Assembly: GCF_032854445.1 (NCBI RefSeq)
Contig: NC_088300.1
Coordinates: 57,388,984-57,452,983 of the forward strand
DNA length: 64,000 nucleotides
From: Liolophura sinensis
Taxonomy: Eukaryota > Mollusca > Polyplacophora > Chitonida > Chitonidae
Direction: 5' to 3'
Shown: positions 48,801 to 60,500 of the stretch, piece after piece
Layout of the letters: every line of letters begins with the position of its first letter
Position numbering within the stretch: the first letter of the stretch is position 1
The notes under the pieces: model-generated
The model's database searches: none
What the model was told of the DNA's origin: nothing
What the model saw: only the letters and a program-made list of their open reading frames with translations
Program-made: the position numbers and the translations under genes

Positions 48801-51800
48801 TGATCTTGAACACCAACAGCATCGCTAAAACAATGGCTTATTTTCTCACTGGGGCTTTGAGGCGTCTGATCAACGAACGATCTAGTCCCTGCAGACAGTA
48901 GCCCACACTGAGACAGGTGCCCCTATCATGTGCATTATCAGCAGCCAGCAGTCTTCAGCGTAAACTGCAGCAGTTCCTCAGTAGAGTTCAGTGTACTTTA
49001 ATACTTAAACCAGTCAGGTTTTAAATGTATTTCTCTGATGAATACGGTTACTGACCACTAGTTTTGTGTACTTTTCCAGTGTCTGATTAAGAGTCCAAAA
49101 CAAAAGCATGAAAATGATGCCTATTTCAGAATCTCATGTAGAGGTAAAATGGACACGCTTCTGTGCAATCACAACAGATCCTTTTCACCTGATTAAAAGT
49201 GATTACAAATCAGTACCTGTACACATAAATCTATTTATATTATAGGTGAGTTTTGTTAACCTGTCAAACTTTGCTCCTGATGACAATTACAAACATACAT
49301 GGACATTTAGATGTAATTCTGGAGTGTGTGCAATGGGTTTTTAGGTCTCGCGTTGGACACATAGTATTTACATCATACATTTGGCTTTAGAGTTTTTAGT
49401 GTAAGTCTTCATGCCTAGAACTGAGTCGTAACACTGCAACAAAGGTTGAACCCTAGGTATCCATCAGAAGTGCCACTCCCTTCCTGCCATCTATCAGTCT
49501 AACTGTTAACACCATCAATTCTACCATTAACTACAGTCGTCAAGTTCCCCCCTCTAACCCCAAAAGCTCCTGATATCCCTTTCAGTCTCACTGTTCGTAT
49601 CATATTGTTAAAAAGGTGAATCCTCTGCATCCTGTAGAAGACCTCCACCCTTCCTCTCGTCTTTCTGTCTCCTCACTGTTGGCAATGGTGCGTCCCACTA
49701 AACACAATTAATTACACAGACTAGTAACATGCACAGTGATCATATCACTGGAAAAGGCCAGCTAAAATAACACAACAGCCACACAATTTGGCCATAAAAT
49801 CAAATGTTGGCGCTGAAATCAATTGCTTTTGTTGTGTCAGATAATAAACTGAAGAGTTTGAAATGCCAAGCTTGTCCCCGTACAGCTCAACAACTCTGTC
49901 ATAAACCTTCAGCTTGTTCTGACCAGTAAAACTGTCACAGAGACAAGCTGATTGCACAAGTCCATTAACACGCCATTGTTCCCTCAATAAAGCACACATC
50001 AGAGCTCATCAGTTAATTATAGTACGGGTTCCATGTGAGGCCACAGCAGTAAAAACCTCTGGACCATGAGAACACCCAGCACCACACACATGCCCCTCTA
50101 TATGGTCTTATCTAGTTAATTGCTTCAGCATAATAGGCTTGATCTAAATAATGAATAGACTACTAGAGACCAACGTTTTGAAGCTTATATGGTAATGATG
50201 GCATAGTGGGCTAACTCCATGTACAAGCGACTGATCACAAACCTTAGTATAGTCCAAAATAACACAATATGGGTTAGTACACATGTAGGCCAATTCTGAA
50301 CAACCTCAAAAACACTTGCTAAGGGAGATAATTCCTCTATACCCAGGAAGGCCTAGGTACTGCTGGCAGCCATAAACCCTGCGTGTCTAGGAGCATGGTC
50401 AAATATTATGTCTTTTATATGCATTATTTTCAATAATATAGCAAGTGGTATGAACTGAGGCATTATATTCAGCAATTATGGAAGTGATTTGAGATGATCC
50501 AAATATCGATAGTAGATGCTGTGTGCTGCGCCCATTCCAGCTTGTCTAATCCAGGGCTGAGCCAAACTAAAATTAAGTAAATTGACTTCTGACAATGGAG
50601 CCGGAGGCTGGGGGGGTGGGGAGGGGGAGGGGGATGGGAAATTGGGCTGAACAATATCATAAATCTAACAGGTCTTATACACGTTTATACAGGGTACAGT
50701 TGCACATTTCCATATGAATGGCAGTATATAAGAATTGGAGAGCCAGTTACCAGCTGTTAACATATCATACAATTGTAACAATTGACTATAGCAGTTACAT
50801 GTAACTATTTCAAATATTTGCATTCAGGTGACACATTGCGCATACCATAACGTTCCAGCTGAATGAGGCCAATAATACTGCAGCAACAGGCACTGTTTTA
50901 AATGGTCAAGCTACTGTGAACTGCACTAAAGATGATGGATTTCATCACAACTAATTACATGTTAGTTTTTGTCCGTATTAACAGAATTCAAATGTTCATG
51001 TATACCCCCAAACCCTCAACAATATCAACCACCTACACATTTAGAAGACTGGTCTGCAATTTGGGAAGGTGATTTTAGGATTTCTGTGAAGACTCCATGT
51101 GCCCCTATTTTACCATAAAATGTCATCAATTTTCATTACAAATTCTGGTTTTATTTGATTCAAATTTGTTGAGGGTTTAGGGTAGAAAGTTGGCTTTAAT
51201 ACTTAACAAAAACATGATTTTGGGGTTGTTAGGATATACAGGTGGTTTCCGTTAGTGTATTGCATGGTATTATCTACAGTGCAATATGATTGGTCAATAT
51301 TCAGCAGTCTTGTTTAGCCCTTTATTGCTGGTGCAACCATGATAGGTCGGATAAGTTTGACAACATCAACAAAAACAGCCGGCTCAATGATCTCCCTACT
51401 TATGACATCTACATGTACCTTGGTAGTCCACATTTAGCCATTCCTTGTTACTTGCATGCTGATTGCAGTTCCTAGGAAGCCAGTACATCAAAAGTTAGCA
51501 AAGATCTGGATTTACATATATATAATAAAAACTAACGTATATTTAGTTTCACTGGGGCCACGTGGACACAAAGTCAACTACCAACCTTTGATAATCGTGA
51601 AAAATCCTTAATCCTCATCCCTGACAATTTACAGTCACAACCTTATTAAAATGTGTGTAGCAAATGTGTTTACTGCTACAACCTTAGATGTGTGTAACCA
51701 ATGCATTTGGTGTCACAACCTTAATAGATATGTGCAACCAAAACATTTGCTGTCACAATCTTAGGTGTGTGTAACCAATGCATTTGGTGTCACAACCTTG

Positions 51801-54800
51801 ATAGATATGTGTAACCAAAACATTAGCTGTCACAACCTTAGATGTATGTAACCAAACTATTCACAGTCACAACCTTATTAAAATAAGCCCTGGGAAACCC
51901 ACGACCATCTGAAGGTTGCTGGTAGACATAATAATGCCAGAAAGCACAACCTGGAATGTGTGTAAATGAAACATTTACTGTCAAAACCACAGATGTTTGT
52001 GACCAAAACATTTTAATACATGGTATATTCCAGCATGGCCTGAGCAACAAATCTAGCCAGCAATTACATGTACCTTAAAATGCATTTTTTTAATATAGAC
52101 TGTCAATATAGAAAACTGACTTTCTCCCATGAACACAGATGACCTCTAACAACATATCTATGTAAGATTGCCCACTGCAAATCTTATCAAGCTTCACACA
52201 GAGTAACTGAACATTTTCATATTGCTAATAGTACATGAGAAGTGGGGTAACACTTGAATAACGTCAATACCATTCTGAAGCATTCAATTTATATAAGCCC
52301 CCAAAAAAATCTTATGCAATCTGCGATTTAAAATTGATGTATATTAACATAAACATCACATATTAAAGGTCCCTTTTTTATCACAATACATTTGTTGTAA
52401 CTAGGCCCTGAAAACATAACATCTTTTCACAACACAACATGCAGACATGTAAATACATGTATGTTCTTTCCCCATGTGGTTGCAGATGTCACCACACTGG
52501 CTTGGCACAGACACCTAAGTTTGGGCTGACATTCAAAAATCATTTGCTAACTATGCTTCATATATACAAGTAAAATAGTAATGATGTGAAAATGTTAAAT
52601 AAAAACAGCATTTATTTAGTCAGATTTCTTCTATGCATCAAGGATCTCCAGAGCACGGCCCTTTAATGCAAAATAGGCCAATATAAAATATGCCACCCTG
52701 CTGTCATGTGTATAATTTATATCATTTTGTCTGACTGTATAAGCCTTAAGGCACACGTACATTTATATTATCAGTGTAATATTGTAATAGCCTTGCGCAT
52801 AGAAAAATAATCTGTCAAATATATTTGTAATAAATAATTTTAAAGATTTCACTCGCTGAAGTCAATACTTCATTCAATAATAATAAGCATGATGTCTATT
52901 CTATAGGGCCTACAACTGCATACTCTAGAGAACAGAGGATGTAAACTTACTAATTATTAAATTATAGTTCTTAATTATGCTTGCACTTTTCAGACCTAGA
53001 CATCAACACCTTGAGTGTCATTATCACTGGATGACATATCATGTCATTTATTTTCCTCTTATCCTACATCTATAAAACTGGATTCTTAGATTCAAGTTTT
53101 CAAAAATAAGTTAGTAGACTTCATAACTTGAAGAAACCATTTAATGTTCATTTTTATTTCATGAAAATAGTGAAATAAAAATAGCATCCACATATTACAG
53201 CTCTGAATGAAAGTAAATGTACATGCTACCCAACAGGCATTGATATTATTACCCTACACTTTCTGAACTTCTACTCTCTAACACCTTTATATACATGTAC
53301 TTGGTACCTTTATGATTACATGCCATTGATCACACTTCACATGTGCAAACTCATCACACAAGATTTAATGACATCCAGACAAACACTGTTCCAATCACAG
53401 GTAAATAGCCATAAAATCTATTCTCTTATCATCAATATGTGACAAAACCATCAAACGTGGACAATCGCTTTACATCTCCCATGTCCCATTTGTGCTTCCA
53501 TGGTAACAGCTACATCAATGTAAGAAATAATGAGAAGATAATTTTGTCAAATCATTCCTGATGATGATGGTGGTCTAGTATAGAATTGTGGCCGTAATGC
53601 CCATGTGTCGCACGGTTTTTCATTCTGCAAACCACTCCAATCGCTACAAGGTAATACTGATAAATGGCCGCACCCTCAAGAAAAAAAGGACACAGACAAA
53701 TCCAAATTTTGAGGAATGGCTTATTTATCTATTTGACAGATGCTTCTTTATCCATTCCACAGTCCATATTCAAGAAAATGTCAGTGGCCAGGTATAGCAT
53801 GAGTTACAATGTATAAGTCTAAGCTACAGATGAAATATCAGGTGGTAAGTATTCCTGAGGTACATGTATATGAAACCAGCGAATTTTAATGGAGCATATA
53901 CAACCTTGTCAACTGATACGCATGCATGGAATCCTGACATATGAATTACTTGGACAGACCAGAAAGACAGACATCAAACAATACAGAATAGCATTATGCA
54001 TATACATTAGTAGAGAAGTAATTTTTCTGTCTTGATGTTTTCTGACTCACTCATATTTCACGGATCGGAAGTCTGTGGACAGAATGCAATGTAATGATGT
54101 TCTGCCTGATGAGACAGGCTTCTGCTAAACAGCTGTTAACAAGGATTTGAAGTCGTGGAGCTGGCCTACAGCTGATCTGAACTTATTGTAACTTTGTGGC
54201 CATTCAAACCACCACCAGATTACCACCATTGTCAGGCCCAGCAATCAGATACTTTCTTTATTAGATTAGAGTCAGGCCTTATCTTTGGCTTCCCCAAACT
54301 TATTGTCAGCAGATCATAATATCCTTGGTGCACTTGGGTTGTGTTGATAAAACTGCAGACCAAGGAGCCGATGGCCTATTGCTGTTCTGCTGAAACCATT
54401 ACTAGTGCTATCTCAGGTAACACCTGAACCATATTAGTATCCAACTTAATTAACTCCCCTCTCTTTACAGGTAAAGGAAATCCAGCATCTTGACAGCAAG
54501 TAATGACCGTTATTAAGAATTAACCCTGCATCAAGTTCATCTTACGATAGCTCAGCAACTGTTGTGTGCATTATTTCAAGGAGGCTATATGCTATATATG
54601 AGGCCTGGACACTCCTAATTGTTTGTTTTGGAGCCACATTCATAAAATCTGTGGTATAAAATGTATAAGAGATCTATGATATTGCTAACAAAGTGCCTAG
54701 TAACAGACAGTATCACTGACATTTTAACAGCTGGTTCATCTAGGGACTAGCCAGTCAGATAAAATGTCCAACAAGTCAAAAGCTCCAGATTACTTAAAAT

Positions 54801-57510
54801 CAGAACCACATAAAAACAGTTGGAATTAGGAACACCCCTTGTCTTATTAGTGAACGAAAAACATGAAACAGTCAGAAAAACTGCACAGATGCGCATCCTT
54901 CTTGGCAAAGGACAGACACTTAATTTTCAATCTGCCTATGAAGGAGCAGTTTTACCCAGAATGCCTTGTTAGCCATGGCGGGCATGGATTGATGTATGGT
55001 GAAGTCAAGCCCTTGTCTGTCCAAAACTGGGTAAAAAACGCTGCCTGCTTCAATTCATCATCATCTACCATCATCAGTTGTTTCATTCTGGCAAATGGTT
55101 TTTCTCTGTGTCTTCTAGTGTACTTGTAATCCAGCCCGTCTTTCCACTACAAATTACATTTGCAGATAGAACTGTTGTAGAGAGTGGGGGAGTTGTGCAG
55201 GCTATGTACTGAAGCTTCTCTGCAGCTAACAGAATTGTAGTTATTTGTTAGGCCACTTAGATCTCATCGACGGGCTCGTTTGTCTTCAGCCCCCTTCTCA
55301 TTACACCAGGGGCCCATCCAACCACAGAGGGTCCACTGCTTCAAGCTAACACCACCACCACAACCATTGTCTTGACTCACACAAGGCTGTTTTGACATCA
55401 GGCCTAAAAGGAATCTACTGTCTGGCTGCAAGGCCTCAGCAGTCACAGGAAACATCAGGTCATCTAGGTCTCCATGAAGGTGAAATACATGCACCATTCT
55501 GCTCAACCACCACAAAAAATCGGGTGTTACTTATTTTGTTATCTCCAGTACCATGCTTCTTTACTAGTCTAAACTTAGTCTTATACAAAAAAATCCAGAC
55601 TTCACTTGAGATGGTTAAAAAAACACTGAACCAGAATAATGCTTGATGAAGAAGGACAGATGCATCCTAGAAAATTAAAAATATTGCCCTTTTTTCCCTT
55701 GACCTCAACTATAGTACCACCATGAAGATAAACAAGTAAGATGCACAGAGATTAAAACCTTTATTTTACAATTGCATCCAATTACTGTACAAGTCTTTTT
55801 CTGATTGGAATATTCAAAAGTAATCAATTTTGAAAAAGCCAGTGTTCACATTCCAGCTGCACTGCAAACTTTTCTTTATAATATTGTAAACTGATCTGTT
55901 TATGATGGGTTCGTGTCTCCTTTTCCACAAGGAAAACACCTTGGGTGCAGAAGAGCTATCGTTCAGATGGATTGGCTATTGATTACAGGCATCTACTATG
56001 AGTTCAGTATTTTGCAGAAATTCTCTGTGGGCTACAAGGTGTCTGACCACGGCTAACTTGTCTAGCAACAATACATGGTATCAAGTGACCAGGAAGAGAC
56101 TATTTGGCTATCTTTATACTTTAGAAACCATCAAAAGGTAATTAGGTTCTGTGAAACAAGTAAATAATCAGGGGGAAATCGTATTATCAGTACCCTAAGG
56201 GAACTATCAGAAGACAAATTTAGCTACCTTACACATGGGAAATGATCTAGAGCCAGTCTGATTACTTACATACTTACAAGGAAACCATCAGAAGGCAAAC
56301 TTTACACCTAGGAAACCAAGAACAGACGATAGAAATCTAAATCTTAAAACTATGGAAACCATCAGAAGACGATCTGGTAATCTTCACACTCACAAAACCA
56401 TCAAAAGACAATCTGGCTATCTGATGACTGATGAAACTGTGAAATGTCAATCTGACCATCTGAAAACTGAGGTGAAAAAGACAACCTAGCTATCTGGTAA
56501 CATGAAGATTGAGGGAACCATGAAAGAACAATCTGGCTATCTCTATTCCAGGAGAAAAAGAAAACACCTTTCAACCAGACTATATGTGTAATTGTGAAAC
56601 CGCATGACCTGTACATTGGCCAGACAATCTGTCTATCAGCATATTAAATAAAGATCACATATGTGTGAGACAGTTAGCATTCTGTTATTTATTTAACTGG
56701 TAAGATATATACTATCTCTAACTCGGAGTATACATGTATGTAGCTACCAAACTACATGTATGTTTAATGCTAATACTCCAAATGGACAAATTTATCTTCA
56801 TCCAATCCTAAACTTGCCTTAAACGAACATGTTTAGAATAAGAAAACTAGATCTCAGAGACAAATCATATTTCTGCTCTGCATGACTGGACTTGAGGGAC
56901 ATGGAATACAAACATGTGGGTCCACATGGCAGGCATGAAAAACCTGCAACAATTTAGTGGCTTTAAATACGGGTAAGCAGCCCAAAAGGAGATCATCAAG
57001 TGGTGTTCTGGCCACCAGGGGCATGTTCAGCTACTTTGAAAGAAGAGGCAGTAAAACCCAGACAGAACCATAAAGGCAAGAGGCAGTTGACCTGTATCTG
57101 CTCAAGACTAGGGCTCCCAATGCCAGCTAATAAAACCTTCTCCATATTGACGAGCAGCACTTTGAACATTTTCCAGATATACTGCTGCTGTTAAGCAGGT
57201 TTACTGGCACTGAAAATAGCTAATGTCTTACACCTCCCACTGTGGGTTGGTTCTATTGTGGGCAAGGGGTATTAAAGATGAGGTATAACTGGATGAGGTC
57301 AATGACGCAACCATTATGTACATGTACAAAATAGGTTATGGTCAGAACCATGAGAGGGGCAGACTGGGTATGGTCAGGATTTGGTGAGATCAGAAAGGTA
57401 GGATTACAAATGAGAACTCAAACACACAAAAAAACAGTAGACTTGTACTCACTACTTGTGTCTTGTTTTGGTTGATTACTCGGTGACGTTGCCCAGTTCA
57501 CCTTCATGCG
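33699..57510 (-). CDS. TIAR-like: TIA-1/TIAR-like RNA-binding protein, 9 exons, 5' part outside window
   Basis: Joined exons, in minus-strand order: 57510-57453, 47191-47104, 40556-40481, 40208-40103, 38428-38333, 37116-37032, 36767-36629, 36180-36011, 33879-33699. They total 999 nt, giving 332 aa and TGA, with canonical GT-AG borders and matching phases. The product begins at the end of RRM1 (MKVNWATSP). RRM2 follows, with RNP2 IFVGDL and RNP1 KGYGFVSY, ending in [16 protein letters not shown]3 has RNP2 VYCGNI and RNP1 KGYAFIRF. The tail is rich in Q, Y, P and N. This order and these linkers are diagnostic of the TIA-1/TIAR family. Family members bind U-rich RNA, promote use of weak 5' splice sites in the nucleus, repress translation of AU-rich mRNAs and help form stress granules through the Q-rich tail. 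The first RRM1 exons were not found up to 64000. Invertebrates often have one gene ancestral to TIA1 and TIAL1, so the symbol is only a family label. Confidence 0.95.
34245..35925 (+). repeat. 49-bp minisatellite split by a MITE
   Basis: The unit is TGTGAAATGTTGACAAACAG, then TGTATGCACACAATGGTTAA and AGCTTTTAC. Units start exactly every 49 bp from 35401 to 35891 and are nearly identical. Left of the MITE (34245-34478) and just right of it the units are diverged (GTGCAATGTTGTCAAACAAT and GTACACAGTGGCTAAA variants). Homogenisation is confined to one side. Confidence 0.93.
34479..35345. mobile_element. hAT-like non-autonomous DNA transposon (MITE)
   Basis: It is 867 bp long with terminal inverted repeats CAGGGTTCGCATG and CATGCAAACCCTG. 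Subterminal TTCAAGGACTTTTCAAGTAC and TTTTCAAGGACCCATG motifs lie in opposite orientation. CAGGG ends suit the hAT superfamily. The flanks TTTTAC and TTTCAG could be a worn target duplication. There is no transposase ORF. It sits inside the 49-bp array. Confidence 0.75.
36011..36180 (-). CDS. TIAR-like: TIAR exon: Q/Y-rich C-terminal domain, first part
   Basis: This 170-nt exon in phase 0 begins [20 protein letters not shown]. It continues with N, Q, P and Y-rich sequence to YNYPAANW. Low-complexity Q/Y/N sequence here matches the prion-like domain of TIA-1 in position and composition. The exon begins with repeated CAG, so several AG acceptors 3 nt apart are available. Confidence 0.9.
36629..36767 (-). 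CDS. TIAR-like: TIAR exon: end of RRM3
   Basis: This 139-nt exon encodes [20 protein letters not shown], then [17 protein letters not shown] and a short linker. [10 protein letters not shown] matches the family's VVKCYWGKES at the end of RRM3. Two GTGAGC donors lie 9 nt apart (at 36628 and 36637). The call uses the longer form, so an isoform lacking VSS is possible. Confidence 0.94.
37032..37116 (-). CDS. TIAR-like: TIAR exon: RRM3 core
   Basis: This 85-nt exon encodes [20 protein letters not shown], then PEKGYAFI. It contains most of RNP1 (KGYAFIRF), which is completed by the next exon across an AG/A codon split. The intron that follows is only 264 bp. Confidence 0.95.
38333..38428 (-). CDS. 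TIAR-like: TIAR exon: RRM2-RRM3 linker and start of RRM3
   Basis: This 96-nt exon encodes [20 protein letters not shown], then [12 protein letters not shown]. It corresponds to the family's NTKQLSYDEVVNQSS linker and TVYCGG RNP2 segment. The acceptor is a TTTTCAG type and the donor is GTGAGT. Confidence 0.95.
38893..39163 (-). mobile_element. SINE type I, full length, 12-bp target duplication
   Basis: It is the best-preserved copy: poly-T (A tail on the minus strand), body, and the tRNA-like head ending GGGGCCTCCGTGGCTCAGTC on the minus strand. It is flanked by perfect GCCAAAAATTGA repeats (38881-38892 and 39164-39175). It lies in a TIAR intron and is the youngest-looking copy in the window. 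Confidence 0.95.
40103..40208 (-). CDS. TIAR-like: TIAR exon: end of RRM2
   Basis: This 106-nt exon in phase 0 encodes [20 protein letters not shown], then [20 protein letters not shown] and [13 protein letters not shown] are hallmarks of TIA-1/TIAR RRM2 and its linker to RRM3. The donor GTATGC is weaker than the others in this gene. It follows a GAAG exon end. Confidence 0.95.
40481..40556 (-). CDS. TIAR-like: TIAR exon: RRM2 RNP1
   Basis: This 76-nt exon completes a serine codon and then encodes [20 protein letters not shown], then [13 protein letters not shown] is RNP1 of RRM2, with the aromatic residues that stack on RNA. The donor is GTAAGT, and only a 272-bp intron separates it from the next exon. 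Confidence 0.95.
41751..42011 (+). mobile_element. SINE type I, full length, in TIAR intron
   Basis: The head has GTGGCTCAGTTGGTAAGCGC and GAGTTCAAGTCC. The body and tail end in AATAAATAAATAAA. TTAAGGAGG occurs at 41742-41750 and 42012-42020 as a 9-bp target duplication. It is antisense to the TIAR transcript. Confidence 0.92.
43549..43610 (+). mobile_element. Possible SINE tail fragment
   Basis: GTGAAATATT, TACGCCAATAAAATAATT and a preceding CGGTGGACGTAT resemble the end of type I SINEs, but with several changes. Confidence 0.35.
44790..44832. repeat. A-rich simple repeat
   Basis: A long A run is broken by single C and G (AACAACAAAAAAAACAAAAA). It lies in a TIAR intron, with TATTTATTTATTTA at 44880-44896 nearby. 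A SINE or retrocopy tail cannot be shown. Confidence 0.5.
47104..47191 (-). CDS. TIAR-like: TIAR exon: start of RRM2
   Basis: This 88-nt exon encodes [19 protein letters not shown], then [21 protein letters not shown] is the RNP2 strand of RRM2 and is nearly identical to the family consensus FHVFVGDLSP. The acceptor is a TTTTCAG type and the donor is GTAAGT. The phase joins correctly to the exons on both sides. Confidence 0.95.
48512..48532. repeat. Perfect hairpin in TIAR intron
   Basis: ACCTGCTTG, loop TAA, CAAGCAGGT. It has a nine-base-pair stem with a three-base loop and contains E-box-like CACCTG at its edge. Confidence 0.65.
51628..52020 (+). repeat. ~40-bp tandem repeat in TIAR intron
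   Basis: Repeated GTGTAACCAATGCATTTGGT and GTCACAACCTTAATAGATAT, with alternating variants (CCAATGCATTTGG versus CCAAAACATTTGC) that suggest an 80-bp two-part unit. A SINE fragment at 51888-51932 interrupts it. Worn units resume to about 52020. Confidence 0.8.
51888..51932 (-). mobile_element. SINE body fragment within minisatellite
   Basis: GGGAAACCCACGACCATCTG, then AAGGTTGCTGGTAGAC matches the middle of the type I SINE. It interrupts the 40-bp tandem repeat of 51628-52020. Confidence 0.6.
56110..56640 (+). repeat. Degenerate repeats of about 50-60 bp
   Basis: GAAACCATCAGAAGAC, CAATCTGGCTATCT and close variants recur about eight times with uneven spacing in the 10-kb TIAR intron. A minus-strand ORF across them repeats SSDSQIV-like peptides and is a by-product. 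Confidence 0.55.
57453..57510 (-). CDS. TIAR-like: TIAR exon: end of RRM1 and RRM1-RRM2 linker
   Basis: This is a 58-nt exon that starts in phase 0 and ends one base into a codon. It encodes [10 protein letters not shown] followed by a Q/K/D-rich linker. VNWAT is the C-terminal strand of RRM1 in TIA-1/TIAR. The acceptor is a pyrimidine-rich tract ending in CAG, and the donor is GTGAGT. A run of seven T on the sense strand lies about 16-22 nt inside the downstream intron. The next intron is about 10.3 kb. Confidence 0.93.
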
Positions 57511-60500
57511 CTGAAAAGACACAAGATAACATGGAAGTTTAATGACACATGTCAAACTACAAGCTCACCACAATTTAATTAAGCAAAACAAACAAGGTAT
57601 AGACGAAACAGTTACACATGTGAAAATGCAAATTAATGTCTGCACAATTAATGTAGAGTAACATACTTAAAAAAAAAAAACAGGCACATTAACACATTCT
57701 TAAATACATACAATGTTCATTAAAATTCTTGCAGAATTTGTTAATTCTGGGAAGCAAACAATTCAATGTTCATGAACCCCAAATGACAGATCTATGCATT
57801 TACATCTACAAATCATCGTTTAGACATAAATACTCCCCATTTATCCCCATCACAGTTATACATATTCTTTTGGCTCATATAAACACGTAATTACTACATT
57901 CTACCTCGTGTTGAATTTTTATTACGAAAACATGAATTAAAACATGTTCATACACACGCCTTCTTTATCCAAGATTATTATAAACATACAGAGGAATATA
58001 AATAGAAGTCATAAAACACACTAATGATAAACCCCAGGAAATCATATCATACATATTACATCAATCTGTTGCTATCCATAGGTATACGACATCTGAATGT
58101 CCCATATGGGTTCCATATATCTCAAAGTTAACTCCAGGTGCTGATCATATATAATGTCTAGATACAAAGCACTTATGTGTCATCAGTGAGATGTATTTGT
58201 CTCATTTACGGCTTGTCTGATGGTTTGTCTTCACGCAGCTATGGTTTATGTGGCGAGAGTCAGAGTGCTGAGTGACGTTCAGACAGATCTACCTGGCGGC
58301 TAAGAGACACACCTGTATTAGATGTCAGACCACAGCCTAACATTACAGCCGCATTTACTGGCTCGATGTTGACAGGAAGAGAGAGCTTCATTAACTCATA
58401 CTCCGGGCTGTCATCAAAGCAATAAGAGAATTAAGGTAAATTAATCGCACACTTAAGGCCAATTATTTCCCTCCATAATTCTGATCAGACATCAAGCGAA
58501 GCTGGCTAAGTCTTGAGGCACAAGAACAGCTGAGAAATTGAGCAATTACGATTAGCTGGGGTGCTGTGTAGAGCTGTGTAGGCAGGTAGAGAAGGGCCAT
58601 TAGAGGGACTGAGGTGGGCCATTATAGGGAACTGACAGAGTTGTCCTTGCTATGCACGGACACCTGTCACAGCCAAATACCCCAAGCCTTGTGCTTCCTT
58701 TAACTGGAAATCGAATGTTACAATTAGGGGTCCACTGGCTGAGTTGATTATTGACATGTGTTGGTGATGGTTACAGAGTGGGAATCAATGGCAGTAGAAC
58801 TTGTGAATAGACAGAGCCACTCCAACACATTAACCCTGTCCGGTCACAATACAATTGCCACATCCCACCTTTAAGAACACTGTCACAAACCACGGCCATA
58901 TGCACACCACAGTAAACAGTTAAACTATACACCATCACACTTTGCCAAATCAATAGCATTTCAGAAAATCAGACTAGGGCACCCTGAAGGCATACAAAAA
59001 CATGCAGATGTTTTCATAGAAAGTTCCATGCTTTTTGACACGATATCTCCGAGAAGTCTCATTTAATAATTTCACCCAGCGACTCCAGTTTACGACTGTT
59101 CTGCCATCAATCAATAACCGACAAAAAACAAACGGTGACTATCAAGAAGAGCTCTTCATCACAGCACGCAGGCCCACACAGAAGGCAGCCTCTAGAACGG
59201 CATGGGTCTGGTAAGGGTCTACAAGTGGCTACAACTATCTCTCGTTGTGGAGAAACTCAACCACTGACCAGGTCTCTTACCTCACTTTTATACTGACACC
59301 TAATGACAATCTGACAAAGCAGACTGAAGACGACAGGTTCTCTAGTATGTCAGTGGCCAGGAGATACAGAGAAAGCCATATGAACTTCGTGACAACCAAC
59401 ACAGCCTCCAGCCCCACTTGTCCTCACCACAATGGCCATCTTCCGTTAACGGTTATAGTGCCACACAAAACAATTAACCTCCAAACACCATTTACACATT
59501 ACACGCACTAGCCATTCAAAATATCTCACCATTAACATGGACATTTTCACTGTTTTTAGACCCATCGTATTTGAACACAGCTAATATTACCAAATAGACG
59601 CCAACTATGCGCGAGCAGCATTTTTGACAATATAAGCCAGCTACTGTGAAAAAAAAAAAATGTTCCACTGTACAAAACTGCTTGACTGAAACTTTGGCAA
59701 ACAACATTTAAGATTCTAAATATTTGATTTTCTTTTTTATGTAATGGCTCTGTTTAAATTGAATTTAAGTTTTGAATGTCATAGGCAAAGTAGAGACAGA
59801 TACAGATTAAATCTGGGTTTTATCTGAAACAACGGCCTAAAAGGTGTTCATTATTTTAGAGAGGTCCGTTTGAATATTTGATGTGCTTTAAGTCGAGGAC
59901 AAGAGAGATGTCTGTGGAAGGCCTTCAGGGGAAATCCTAGCCATGACTTATGCATTTGGTGACTTTGGCGTTTGGTTAAAGCAGCGTTGCTGAAGCTGGG
60001 GGCAGGAAGCAGGATTACATCGACATTCCCATGCTTCTGATGTGCTGTGGCAAATACTACTGAATAATTGATAGTCTTTCTTTAACACAGTATAGAGAGA
60101 TTAATAATTGATCCGTCCTCTAAAGGGCTGTGAGGTGGCTGATACCACTAATGAAAGATCACCAACACCTTTTACCAGGGACATATTAACACCCTGGCCT
60201 TTCATACGTTCGTTTGTGAGATGAATATCAACTTCTGGGAGTCGGTACCAAGTTGTTTAGAGGAGAGAGTCGGTACAGTGTACGAGAACCAGGGCTGTAA
60301 GAACTGATCTATGCCCATACTCAACAACAGCCCTATCTCCCAACCACTTCTAGTTAACAGCTGCCCTTTGTTTCTCATACATAAATGATTAGCAACAAAA
60401 CTCAAGGTGTATTTGGCGATGTTCTGAGATACGACTTCAACACTAACACTCTGAAATCGCAGACCACTTAGTCCTGAGCGCATCAGTCTGCAATATTTTA

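Larger units (their letters stand above)
36181..57452 (-). other. TIAR introns upstream of the last intron
   Basis: Seven introns lie between the coding exons. Their approximate sizes in gene order are 10261, 6547, 272, 1674, 1216, 264 and 448 bp. Apart from the annotated SINEs, minisatellites and hairpin, I saw no further coding exon on either strand. The short ORFs in them lack family similarity and splice support. Confidence 0.7.
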
